Shown here: in pieces, positions 25,311 to 33,067 of the stretch | Layout: the number at the start of each line of letters is the position of its first letter | Position numbering within the stretch: position 1 is the stretch's first letter | Source of the DNA: Mycolicibacillus koreensis | Lineage (GTDB): Bacteria > Actinomycetota > Actinomycetes > Mycobacteriales > Mycobacteriaceae | NCBI RefSeq assembly: GCF_002104795.1 | Contig: NZ_NCXO01000027.1 | Coordinates: 1-56,616, forward strand | DNA length: 56,616 nt | Direction of reading: 5' to 3' | The notes under the pieces: model-generated | Told to the model about the DNA's origin: nothing | The model's input: only the letters and a program-made list of their open reading frames with translations | Databases searched by the model: none | Made by a program: the position numbers and the translations under genes

Positions 25311-26059
25311 GGCGCTGGGTGTGGGTGTCTTTGTTGACGCTGGCGACGGTGATCGTGATGGTCGCGGTGGTGATCGCCGTTCCTGCCGTGCTGCGCTCAC
25401 CGCAAAACCGGCCACTGGCACCGGGATTGGCCGCCTTGGACGGCACCGAACTGGCGACGATGTTGCCTACGACGCCGGAGTTCCCGACCGGCTGGAGCGT
25501 GCAACAGTCCCCTGCACCGTCCGACGTGTTCGGTTTCACCGCGACGACGGCGGCGTCGTCGCGCATGGCGAAATGCTTCCCGCTATTCGCCGAGTCTCTC
25601 GCGCCGCCACCGTTCGCGGCCGCCGGCGTGCAGGCCTACTCCCCCGATGATCCCGAGCACCTCGACGTGGATCTGCGGATCACGGTGCACCGCGAGTTCG
25701 ACACCGAGACACTCGACCGGCGTGCTGCGCTCACGGCGGACTGCGAATCGTTCGGGGATGAGGCGACGCACTGCACCGTGGCGGTCCTCGAGCGCGATCT
25801 GGACCATCTGCGCTACACCGTAACCCGGATCGACCGGGTTGACGGGGATGAGGGGGCTGAAGGGGCTGAGGATTCCGAGGATGCCAAGGATGCCAAGGAT
25901 GCCGAGGAGCCGGTGGCCCGGGTCCGCTACTTCAGCTATGCACGCAACGCCGGGTTGTTGGTCGCCGGATACGCCGACGGGAACAGCCGAGACCTTTTGG
26001 ACACGCTGATGGCGGGCACGATGGAGCGCATCGCGGCCCGCTCGGAGGTGCGGCCCTAA
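25307..26059 (+). CDS. Paralogue-like single-pass membrane protein with acidic repeat
   Basis: This 250-residue protein starts at GTG 25307, overlapping the previous stop. Layout: membrane segment VSLLTLATVIVMVAVVIAVP, then an external domain (LAALDGTELATMLPTTPEFP, SRMAKCFPLF, ALTADCESFG, ATHCTVAVLE) and a final helix (LLDTLMAGTMERIAA). It has the same architecture as its neighbour, so the pair may have arisen by duplication. Around residues 185-205 there is an acidic low-complexity run made of repeated D-A-K / E-G-A units. It is encoded by short tandem repeats and inserted between two strands. The role is unknown. Confidence 0.7.
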   Translation: MRRWVWVSLLTLATVIVMVAVVIAVPAVLRSPQNRPLAPGLAALDGTELATMLPTTPEFPTGWSVQQSPAPSDVFGFTATTAASSRMAKCFPLFAESLAPPPFAAAGVQAYSPDDPEHLDVDLRITVHREFDTETLDRRAALTADCESFGDEATHCTVAVLERDLDHLRYTVTRIDRVDGDEGAEGAEDSEDAKDAKDAEEPVARVRYFSYARNAGLLVAGYADGNSRDLLDTLMAGTMERIAARSEVRP

Positions 26060-26062
26060 AAC

Positions 26063-26126
26063 GTTGGCGTGTTGGCGTGTTGGCGTGTTCACGTGTTCAC
26101 GTGTTGGCGTGTTCGCGCGCGCGAAC
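26063..26126. repeat. 8-bp tandem array ending in a 16-bp palindrome
   Basis: Seven consecutive 8-bp units begin at 26063: GTTGGCGT three times, GTTCACGT twice, GTTGGCGT, then GTTCGCGC. The last unit is the left half of the perfect palindrome GTTCGCGCGCGCGAAC (26111-26126). The array starts four bases after the stop of the preceding gene and ends just before the inverted-repeat cassette. It is a candidate variable-number repeat. Confidence 0.75.
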
Positions 26127-26237
26127 AGTGTTTCGATGTGCCCGCCTCTGTAGCGACAAACGGGTGGAAAACGGCGACGAGGACCGGTTTTCAGCGATTA
26201 TGGCGCCTCAGCAGACCCAGTGGTCGCTTCAGTCGCA

Positions 26238-26280
26238 GATTGTCGCTGGGCGGGCGGTGCCCACCGAGTCAGCGACAATC
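26238..26280. repeat. Inner palindrome with TTGTCGCT arms
   Basis: GATTGTCGCT (26238-26247) and AGCGACAATC (26271-26280) form 10-bp perfect arms around 23 bases that include GGGC-GGT-GCCC. The arm equals the inner end of the cassette's inverted repeats. It lies about 90 bases before the ATG at 26369, so it could be an operator or a transcript hairpin. Confidence 0.6.
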
Positions 26281-26368
26281 CGGGGCTGGTGTGACCAAAC
26301 ACCGTTTCGCGGCGGGGCACCGCCGTTGGGTCGCCGCGGGTGTCCGACCCCGGTGGCAGCGTGTCGCC

Positions 26369-26812
26369 ATGGACACCACAACACCTTCCCCAAATCTCTC
26401 CCCAAACACCGCCCCGACACGCGAATCCGGTCGTTTCGTCAAGGGCATCGAATTGCGTTATCTGCTGACCATGGAGCTCTTCGACACCGGACCGAGCACC
26501 GTGCGCCAGTTGATCGCCGCCCTGCACCGGCGTGGCTTTCGCATCCCGGGGCGGGCGTCGAAAACCATCTCCGATGCGCTGCGCTGGGAGGAGCGGCGCG
26601 ACCGGGTGCGCCGAATCGGCCGCGCCCGCTACCGTGCCGGCACCATGCCGCGCGGCACCGAATATCGCATCTGTGCGCGAGTCGAGCAGATGCGCGCCGA
26701 GGCCGAGGAACTGTTGTCGCTGGCTCGGCGGGCAGCCCTTCCCCAGCGACACTATGTTGCCCCTTGGGCAGGCGAGGCGGATGAGGCGTCCTGGGGCGGG
26801 CCGACCGGCTAA
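26369..26812 (+). CDS. Small putative winged-helix protein inside repeat cassette
   Basis: This 147-residue protein starts at ATG 26369. A Ser/Thr/Pro/Asn-rich N-terminus (MDTTTPSPNLSPNTAPTRES) leads into a compact basic domain: ELRYLLTMELFDTGPSTVRQ, LIAALHRRGFRIPGRASKT and SDALRWEERRDRVRRIGRA, then RYRAGTMPRGTEYRI. This looks like a winged helix (a helix pair, a recognition helix, and a wing with RYRAG), as in DNA-binding proteins. A coiled helix follows (ARVEQMRAEAEELLSLARRA). The C-terminal tail is encoded partly by repeat-derived sequence. I do not know the family. Self-binding to the flanking TTGTCGCT repeats is an attractive guess. Confidence 0.6.
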   Translation: MDTTTPSPNLSPNTAPTRESGRFVKGIELRYLLTMELFDTGPSTVRQLIAALHRRGFRIPGRASKTISDALRWEERRDRVRRIGRARYRAGTMPRGTEYRICARVEQMRAEAEELLSLARRAALPQRHYVAPWAGEADEASWGGPTG

Positions 26813-26888
26813 AAACGGCTCGTTCGCCGCCATTGTCGCTACAGAGGCGGGCACATCGACACACCCATCTCTCGCTGTGAACGGTGGG

Positions 26889-26936
26889 GCGTGTGGGACA
26901 TTCAGCGTGTGGGACATGCAGCCTGTGCGACAAGCA
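26889..26936. repeat. 16-bp tandem repeat (three units)
   Basis: Three direct units lie head to tail: GCGTGTGGGACATTCA, GCGTGTGGGACATGCA and GCCTGTGCGACAAGCA. They stand 79 bases before the start of the SDR gene at 27015 and just outside the inverted-repeat cassette, so they may be regulator sites for the SDR-fadE pair or a repeat relic. Nothing else is visible in 26865-27014. Confidence 0.65.
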
Positions 26937-27014
26937 GCGGTCCACCGGCACGCCGCGAGGCAACCCCAAGCACCCCTTGACCGCGCCCGCGGGCACCCAC
27001 AAGACTGAACCCGG

Positions 27015-27749
27015 ATGGAAAACACACTCGTCGTCGTCACCGGGGCCGGTTCGGGGATCGGTCGCGCCATCACCCTGGGGTTCGCGGCGACGGGCTGCCG
27101 AGTGGTCGCCGCCGACCTCAACGAACCCGCTGCCGCCGCGACCGCCGCCCACGACCCCGATCACATCAGCGCCTTCCCGGTCGACATCGCCGACCGTGCC
27201 AGCGTCGACGCCCTGCGCGACCGGGTGCAGACCGAGCTGGGCACCCCGACGGTGCTGGTCAATGCCGCCGGGTGGGATGAAACCCATCAATTCGTCGATG
27301 CGACACCGGAATTCGCCCAGAAGGTCGTGGCGATCAACTATCTCGGCCCGGTGAACATGTGCGCAGCGTTCCTGCCCGCGATGATCGACGCGGGCGGCGG
27401 CTCCCGGGTGATCAACTTAGCCAGCGACGCCGGCCGGGTCGGCAGCGCCGGGGAGAGCATCTACGCCGGAGCCAAGGGCGGGGTCATCGCGCTGACCAAA
27501 TCGTTGGCCCGTGAACTCGCCCGCCACCAGATCACCGTCAACTGTGTCTGCCCCGGCCCCACCGACACCCCGCTGTTCGCCGCCCAGCCGGAGAAACTGC
27601 AGGCCGCCCTGATCAAGGCGATCCCGTTTCGCCGGCTCGCCACCCCCGACGAGGTGGCCGCCCCGGTGCTGTTCTTCGCATCCGCGGCGGCATCGTTCAT
27701 CACCGGTCAGGTCATCAGCGTCTCCGGCGGGCTGACGATGGCAGGATGA
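27015..27749 (+). CDS. SDR-family oxidoreductase
   Basis: This 244-residue classical short-chain dehydrogenase/reductase starts at ATG 27015. It has the NAD(P) site TGAGSGIGRA (residues 9-18), an Asp after strand 2 (VVAADLNEP) that favours NAD, NAAGWDETH, the catalytic Ser in INLASDAGRVG, Y-A-G-A-K (SIYAGAKGGV), and the C-terminal PGPTDTPLF and ITGQVISVSGGLT. It precedes fadE7 by four bases. A 3-hydroxyacyl-CoA-type dehydrogenase step beside an acyl-CoA dehydrogenase is the natural reading; the substrate is not known. Confidence 0.9.
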   Translation: MENTLVVVTGAGSGIGRAITLGFAATGCRVVAADLNEPAAAATAAHDPDHISAFPVDIADRASVDALRDRVQTELGTPTVLVNAAGWDETHQFVDATPEFAQKVVAINYLGPVNMCAAFLPAMIDAGGGSRVINLASDAGRVGSAGESIYAGAKGGVIALTKSLARELARHQITVNCVCPGPTDTPLFAAQPEKLQAALIKAIPFRRLATPDEVAAPVLFFASAAASFITGQVISVSGGLTMAG

Positions 27750-27753
27750 GTCG

Positions 27754-28941
27754 ATGGCCGCCACCGCATCGACCCCGCGTTTCGACCCGCAGGACGCGCT
27801 GAGCCTCGACGCCTCACTGTCCCCCGACGAGATCGCGGTGCGCGACACCGTCGCCAAATTCTGCGCCGAGCACGTCAGCCCGCACATCACCGAATGGTTC
27901 GAGATCGGCGACCTGCCGGCCCGTGAACTGGCCAAAGGCTTCGGAGAACTCGGACTGCTCGGCATGCACCTTCACGGCTACGGCTGCGGCGGGGCCTCGG
28001 CGGTGCACTACGGGCTGGCCTGCCAGGAACTGGAGGCCGCCGACTCCGGCATCCGCTCACTGGTGAGCGTGCAGGGCTCGCTGGCGATGTTCTCGATCTA
28101 CAACAACGGTTCCGAAGACCAGAAACAACACTGGCTGCCGAGCATGGCCACCGGCGACGTCCTCGGCTGTTTCGGGCTGACCGAACCCGACGTCGGCTCC
28201 GACCCGGCGGCGATGACCACCCGCGCCCGCCGCGACGGGGACGACTGGATCCTCAACGGCCGCAAGATGTGGATCACCAACGGCAGCATCGCCGACGTCG
28301 CGGTGGTCTGGGCCACCACCGACGACGGCATCCGCGGGTTCATCGTGCCCACCGACACCCCCGGGTTCATCGCCCACACGATCCACCACAAACTCTCACT
28401 GCGCGCCTCGATCACCAGCGAACTCGTCCTCGACGACGTGCGCCTTCCCGCCGACGCGCTCATGCCCGGCGCCCAGGGCATCAAGGGCCCGCTCTCCAGC
28501 CTCTCCGAGGCCCGCTACGGCATCATCTGGGGTGCGATGGGCGCTGCGCGCTCCGCGTTCGACGCCGCCCGCGACTACGCGACGAGCCGCACCCAGTTCG
28601 GCCAACCCATCGGCGGATTCCAGCTCACCCAAGCCAAACTCGCCGACATGGCTCTCGAACTGCACAAGGGCCAACTGCTCTCCCTGCACCTGGGTCGACT
28701 CAAGGACAGCGTCGGGCTCGCCCCGGCACAGGTCAGCTTCGGCAAACTCAACAACACACGCGAGGCCCTGCAGATCTGCCGCACCGCGCGCACCATCCTC
28801 GGCGGCAACGGCATCTCGCTGGAGTACCCGGTGATCCGCCACATGGTCAACCTCGAGTCGGTGCTCACCTACGAGGGCACCCCGGAGATGCATCAACTGG
28901 TGCTCGGTCAGGCGTTCACCGGGCTGTCGGCGTTCCGCTGA
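27754..28941 (+). CDS. fadE7: Acyl-CoA dehydrogenase (FadE7, glutaryl-CoA dehydrogenase-like)
   Basis: This 395-residue flavoprotein introduces the alpha-beta double bond into an acyl-CoA. Visible parts are the FAD/substrate motifs CFGLTEPDVGSDPAAMTTRA and WITNGSIADVAVVWA, LSLRASITSELVLDDVRLP, ARYGIIWGAMGAARSAFDAA, ATSRTQFGQPIGGFQLTQAK and the catalytic Glu region ESVLTYEGTPEMHQLVLGQA. The overall pattern (SLSEARYGIIWG; YEGT) is that of glutaryl-CoA dehydrogenases. The length equals that of M. tuberculosis FadE7 (Rv0400c), which also lies next to mmpS1/mmpL1. It is co-transcribed with the SDR gene upstream. Confidence 0.92.
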   Translation: MAATASTPRFDPQDALSLDASLSPDEIAVRDTVAKFCAEHVSPHITEWFEIGDLPARELAKGFGELGLLGMHLHGYGCGGASAVHYGLACQELEAADSGIRSLVSVQGSLAMFSIYNNGSEDQKQHWLPSMATGDVLGCFGLTEPDVGSDPAAMTTRARRDGDDWILNGRKMWITNGSIADVAVVWATTDDGIRGFIVPTDTPGFIAHTIHHKLSLRASITSELVLDDVRLPADALMPGAQGIKGPLSSLSEARYGIIWGAMGAARSAFDAARDYATSRTQFGQPIGGFQLTQAKLADMALELHKGQLLSLHLGRLKDSVGLAPAQVSFGKLNNTREALQICRTARTILGGNGISLEYPVIRHMVNLESVLTYEGTPEMHQLVLGQAFTGLSAFR

Positions 28942-28949
28942 CACCAGCC

Positions 28950-29075
28950 GCACACACCACCCCCACACACCACCCCCACGCACCAGCCTCACACCCCACC
29001 CCACGCGCCAGCCCCACGCGCCGTATCGCCGCTCACACTGGCGCTTGCCGACTTCACATCAGCGCCAACCGTCGG
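28950..29075. promoter_or_regulatory. CACC-rich intergenic run and hairpin
   Basis: After fadE7 there is a low-complexity run in which a 13-base CACACCACCCCCA unit occurs twice, followed by further CACGC…CCA copies. TGGCGCT (29039-29045) and AGCGCCA (29061-29067) form a 7-bp stem with a 15-base loop, a possible terminator for fadE7 or an operator before mmpS. No gene is seen in 28942-29160. Confidence 0.4.
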
Positions 29076-29160
29076 GTAACGTCCCCGATGCTTAGCACAA
29101 CAAAGCTTATGGGCGTTTCGGCGCAGCGAATCAGTGACACAGACGTTAGGACGGGTCGGG

Positions 29161-29589
29161 GTGACCAGGCTGTTTAAGCGATTGTGGATACCGTTGGTGT
29201 TCATCGTCGTGTTGTCCGTCTCCGGTCTGGTGGTCTACCGGCTGCACGGGATCTTCGGTTCCGAGGACCCCAACGCCGGCGCCGGACACGGCATCGAGAT
29301 CGTCCAGTTCAACCCGAAGGTCGTCACCTACGACGTGCTCGGCCCGCCCGGGACCGTGGTGAGCATCAACTACTGGGACGCCGAGGCCAACACCCACCAG
29401 ATCGACGGCGCCGTGCTGCCCTGGAGCTTCACCTTCAGCACCACCTTGCCGTCGGTCAGCCCCAACATCGTCGTCCAGGGCGACAGCAGCGAGATCGGGT
29501 GCCGCGTCACCGTCGATGACATCGTGCGCGCCGAACAGTACGCCGCCGGCAACAACGCCCAGACCTTCTGCGTGGTGAAATCCGCATGA
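29161..29589 (+). CDS. mmpS1: MmpS family membrane accessory protein
   Basis: This 142-residue MmpS protein starts at GTG 29161 (MTRLFKRLWIPLVFIVVLSV…); a GTG at 29134 is in frame, but the chosen start gives the usual family length. One N-terminal membrane helix is followed by the typical small beta-domain: GHGIEIVQFNPKVVTYDVLG, SINYWDAEANTHQIDGAVLP, WSFTFSTTLPSVSPNIVVQG and CRVTVDDIVRAEQYA, with two cysteines. It works with the MmpL transporter it overlaps by four bases (ATGA). I call it mmpS1 on the grounds of synteny with fadE7. Confidence 0.9.
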   Translation: MTRLFKRLWIPLVFIVVLSVSGLVVYRLHGIFGSEDPNAGAGHGIEIVQFNPKVVTYDVLGPPGTVVSINYWDAEANTHQIDGAVLPWSFTFSTTLPSVSPNIVVQGDSSEIGCRVTVDDIVRAEQYAAGNNAQTFCVVKSA

Positions 29590-32459
29590 CCCAACACAGC
29601 GCCTACACGGAGGGCACCCGGCGCCCGTTCTTCGCCCACATGCTGCGGGTGTTCTGCATCCCGATCATCCTGGGCTGGCTGCTGCTGACGATCATCGTCA
29701 ACGCCGTCGTCCCGCAGCTCGAAGAGGTCGGCGAGGCGCACTCGGCCCCGATGGCGCCCACCGAAGCGCCGTCGATGGTCGCGATGGACCGCCTCGGCCA
29801 CAACTTCCAGGAGTTCGACTCCAACAGCTCGGTCATGGTGGTGCTCGTCGGCGACGAGGAGCTCGGCCAGGAAGCCCACGACTACTACGACAAACTCGTC
29901 GCCGAACTGCGCGACGACCCCAAACACGTCCAGCACATCCAGGACTTCTGGAGCGACCGGCTGACCGCCGCGGGGGTGCAGTCCTCCGACGGCATGTCCG
30001 CCTACGTCATGCTCAACCTCGCCGGCGACCAGGGCACCACCAAGGCCAACGAGTCGGTGGAGGCCGTCCGCAAGGCCATCGAGGAATCCGACCCGCCGCC
30101 GGGGCTGACCGCCCACGTCGTCGGGTCGGCGGCACTGGCCACCGACATGCACATGATCGGTAACGCCAGCCTCGCCACGATCACCCTGTTCACCCTCGGG
30201 GCGATCACGATCATGCTGCTGATCGTCTACCGCTCGGTGGTCGCCACCCTGGTGCAGCTGTTTATGACCGGTATCGCACTGGCGGTATCGCGCGGGGTGG
30301 TCGCCCTACTCGGCCACCACGACTTCATGAACATGACGACGTTCGCCACCAACATCCTCACGATGCTGGCGATCGCCGCGGGCACCGACTACGGCATCTT
30401 CCTCATCGGGCGCTACCGCGAGGCCCGTCAACTCGGCGAGGACCGCGAGACCGCCTACTACACCACCGTGCGCAGCGTGACCCCGGTGGTGCTGGGCTCG
30501 GGTCTGACGATCGCCGGCGCCACGTTCTGCCTGAGCTTCACCCGGCTGCCCTACTTCAAGACGATGGGCTATCCGGTCTCGATCGGGATGCTCGTGGTCG
30601 TCGTGGTGGCGCTGACCCTGGGCCCGGCGGTGCTGACGGTGGCCGCCAAGTTCAAACTCCTCGACACCAAACAGACCCGCCAATCCACCCTGTGGCGCAA
30701 GGTCGGCACCTCGGTGGTGCGCTGGCCCGGCCCGATCTTCGTGGCCAGCGGCATCATCGTGATGATCGGCATGGTCGCCCTGCCCGGCTACAAGACCAAC
30801 TACAACGACCGCAACTACTTGCCCGACGACGCGCCGGCCAACATCGGCTACACCGCCGCCGAGAAGCATTTCACCCAGGCCCGGATGAACCCGGACATGC
30901 TGATGGTCGAGGCCGACCACGACATGCGCAACCCGGCGGACATGCTGGTGCTCGACCGGGTGGCCAAGAACATCATCCGCCTGCCCGGCATCGCGATGAT
31001 CCAGGACATCACCCGCCCGCTGGGCATCCCCATCCAGCACAGCTCGGTGCCGTTCCAGCAGGGCATGCAGGGCAACATGATGATGCAGAACATGGACTTC
31101 ATCAAGGAGCGGATGGCCGACATGCTCAAGATGGCCGATGAGCAGCAGGTCACCATCGACTACCTCGAAGACATGCTGCGCATCACCACGGGTCTCTCCC
31201 AGACCACCACCGGCATGGCCGAGGTCACCGACAACATGGTCGACGTCACCAACGACATGCGCGACCACATCGCCGACTTCGACGACTTCTGGCGCCCGAT
31301 GCGTAACTACTTCTATTGGGAGCCCCACTGTTTCGACATCCCGATCTGCTGGTCGCTGCGCAGCATCTTCGACGCGCTCGACGGCATCGACAAACTCGAT
31401 GAGCAGTTCGGCAACATGTCGACATCGATCCACCAGATGGACGAGTGGCAGAAGGAAATGGTCGCGATCCTGCCTCCGGCGATCGCGAGCATGAAGCACA
31501 CCAAGTCGTTGACGTTGACGATGCACAGCACGTTCAACGCGATGATGGACCAGATGGAGTACATGTCGAACACGGCCGTGATGATGGGCCAGAGCTTCGA
31601 CGAGGCCCGCAACGACGACTTCTTCTACCTGCCGCCCGAGGCGTTCGACAACTCCGACTTCCAGACCGGTCTGCGCCAGTTCATGTCCCCGGACGGCAAG
31701 TCGGCACGGTTCTTCATCACCCACGCCTCCGATCCGGCCACCCCGGAAGGGATTTCGCGGGTGGACTCCGAACGCCAAGCGGCCCAGGAGGCACTCAAGC
31801 AGTCGTCGCTGGCCAACGCGAAGGTCTTCTTGGGCGGCACCGCGGCGACGTTCAAAGACATGCACGACGGCGCCAAGTACGACCTGATGATCGCGGTGAT
31901 CTCCTCGCTCACACTGATCTTCATGATCATGGTGCTGATCACCCGCAGCCTCGTCGCCGCTGTGGTGATCGTCGGCACGGCGTCGAGTTCTATCGCCGCG
32001 GCGTTCGGGCTCTCGGTGTTGATCTGGCAGGACCTGTTGGGCCACAACATCCACTGGGTGGTGCAGGTGCTGTCGATCATCGTGCTGATGGCCGTCGGCT
32101 CGGACTACAACCTGCTCCTGGTGTCCCGATTCAGCGAAGAGATCCATGCCGGTCTGCAAACCGGCTACATCCGCGCGATCGGCGGCTCCGGCGGGGTGGT
32201 GACCGCCGCCGGGCTGGTGTTCGCGTTCACGATGGCCGCGATGCTCGGCAGTGACCTGGAGGTGCTCGGCCAGTTCGGTTCCACCGTCTGTATCGGTCTG
32301 CTGCTGGACACCTTGATCGTGCGGTCGCTGTTCATGCCGTCGATCGCGGTGCTGCTGGGCCGCTGGTTCTGGTGGCCGCGGGTGATCCACCCGCGCGGGG
32401 AAAACGTCAAACCTCCGCCCCCGGCCGAGCCGACCCAGCCGCTGGCGGTGCAGTCATGA
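29586..32459 (+). CDS. mmpL1: MmpL family RND lipid transporter
   Basis: This 957-residue RND-type transporter exports or imports lipid-like molecules across the inner membrane. It has an N-terminal helix (VFCIPIILGWLLLTIIVNAV), a periplasmic loop, a first bundle with AAGTDYGIFLIGRYREARQL (D-Y proton-relay pair), a long second loop rich in Met, Asp and His, and a second bundle with AVGSDYNLLLVSRFSEEIHA and GGVVTAAGLVFAFTMAAML. The two D-Y pairs mark an active pump. The tail is short, as in MmpL1 and unlike MmpL3. It is coupled at both ends by ATGA overlaps to mmpS and a lipoprotein gene. The substrate is unknown. Confidence 0.93.
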   Translation: MTQHSAYTEGTRRPFFAHMLRVFCIPIILGWLLLTIIVNAVVPQLEEVGEAHSAPMAPTEAPSMVAMDRLGHNFQEFDSNSSVMVVLVGDEELGQEAHDYYDKLVAELRDDPKHVQHIQDFWSDRLTAAGVQSSDGMSAYVMLNLAGDQGTTKANESVEAVRKAIEESDPPPGLTAHVVGSAALATDMHMIGNASLATITLFTLGAITIMLLIVYRSVVATLVQLFMTGIALAVSRGVVALLGHHDFMNMTTFATNILTMLAIAAGTDYGIFLIGRYREARQLGEDRETAYYTTVRSVTPVVLGSGLTIAGATFCLSFTRLPYFKTMGYPVSIGMLVVVVVALTLGPAVLTVAAKFKLLDTKQTRQSTLWRKVGTSVVRWPGPIFVASGIIVMIGMVALPGYKTNYNDRNYLPDDAPANIGYTAAEKHFTQARMNPDMLMVEADHDMRNPADMLVLDRVAKNIIRLPGIAMIQDITRPLGIPIQHSSVPFQQGMQGNMMMQNMDFIKERMADMLKMADEQQVTIDYLEDMLRITTGLSQTTTGMAEVTDNMVDVTNDMRDHIADFDDFWRPMRNYFYWEPHCFDIPICWSLRSIFDALDGIDKLDEQFGNMSTSIHQMDEWQKEMVAILPPAIASMKHTKSLTLTMHSTFNAMMDQMEYMSNTAVMMGQSFDEARNDDFFYLPPEAFDNSDFQTGLRQFMSPDGKSARFFITHASDPATPEGISRVDSERQAAQEALKQSSLANAKVFLGGTAATFKDMHDGAKYDLMIAVISSLTLIFMIMVLITRSLVAAVVIVGTASSSIAAAFGLSVLIWQDLLGHNIHWVVQVLSIIVLMAVGSDYNLLLVSRFSEEIHAGLQTGYIRAIGGSGGVVTAAGLVFAFTMAAMLGSDLEVLGQFGSTVCIGLLLDTLIVRSLFMPSIAVLLGRWFWWPRVIHPRGENVKPPPPAEPTQPLAVQS

Positions 32460-32998
32460 CCCGGCGCGCCCGCGCGGGCCTGGTGCTGGCGGCCGCGCTG
32501 CTGGCGATGCTCACCGGCTGCAACCAGGAGTCGGCGGCGGAGAAGAAACCCGACGTGTTCGTCCCGAGCCTGCCGACCCCGCCGCCGCGGCCGCCGGCCT
32601 ACCTCGGCGACACCCTGGAGCTCGACCGCATCGGGGACAGCCGGGTGGCGGTCACCGTGCGTGACGTCATCAATCCGGCCACCGTGCCCAACGGCCGCGA
32701 ACCGGACAAGACCTACATCGCCGTCGAGCTGAGCATCAAGAACATCGGGCGGCTGACGATCACCGGCGACGCCAACAACAACGTCTCGGTCGTCGGCACC
32801 GACGAGCAGACCTATCCGTCGTCACTGGCGACCGTGTCCAACTGCACCAACTTCCTCTACGGGCAGTTCGTGCTGGCCCCGCAGTCCGCGACCACCGGAT
32901 GCGTGGCGTTCGCGCTGCCGACCGGGGTCAGCCCCACCCAGGTCCGCTACAGCCCGTCGTCGGGAATCTCGATCGACGTCGGCGTCTGGACGCTCTGA
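32456..32998 (+). CDS. DUF4352-like lipoprotein linked to MmpL
   Basis: This 180-residue protein starts at ATG 32456, overlapping the mmpL stop. It has a lipoprotein signal, RARAGLVLAAALLAMLTGC, with Cys as the predicted lipidated residue (about 22). A Pro-rich linker (SLPTPPPRPPAYLGDTLELD) leads into an immunoglobulin-like domain (TYIAVELSIKNIGRLTITGD, QTYPSSLATVSNCTNFLYGQ, TGCVAFALPTGVSPTQVRYS) of the DUF4352/telomeric-repeat-like kind. Coupling to mmpS-mmpL suggests an extracytoplasmic partner of the transporter, as known for several MmpL systems. Confidence 0.82.
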   Translation: MTRRARAGLVLAAALLAMLTGCNQESAAEKKPDVFVPSLPTPPPRPPAYLGDTLELDRIGDSRVAVTVRDVINPATVPNGREPDKTYIAVELSIKNIGRLTITGDANNNVSVVGTDEQTYPSSLATVSNCTNFLYGQFVLAPQSATTGCVAFALPTGVSPTQVRYSPSSGISIDVGVWTL

Positions 32999-33043
32999 CC
33001 CCGCCGGCCGGCGCGGCACCGCCACCTGTTGTCACGATCACAT

Positions 33044-33059
33044 TTGACACGTGTAAAGT
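33044..33059 (+). promoter_or_regulatory. Palindrome over leaderless promoter of SDR gene
   Basis: TTGACACGTGTAAA contains the perfect core ACACGTGT flanked by TT-x and x-AA. TAAAGT (33054-33059) at its right end serves as a likely -10 element, eight bases before the ATG at 33068. A regulator binding here would block transcription of the SDR gene. Confidence 0.5.
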
Positions 33060-33067
33060 CCGACGGC

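Larger units (their letters stand above)
26128..26864 (+). mobile_element. Inverted-repeat cassette carrying one HTH-like gene
   Basis: Segments 26133-26159 and 26833-26859 are perfect 27-bp inverted copies. Extending outward to 26128 and 26864 gives 32 bp with one mismatch (outer end GTGTKTCGATGTG). They bound a 737-base unit holding a single gene (26369-26812) in the direction of the window. No transposase motif is present, and no target-site duplication is visible by eye. The inner region has further copies of the repeat core (TTGTCGCT…GGCGGGC). It may be a non-autonomous mobile cassette, or a gene with its own paired binding sites. Position 26160-26368 has no other gene that I can see. 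Confidence 0.5.
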
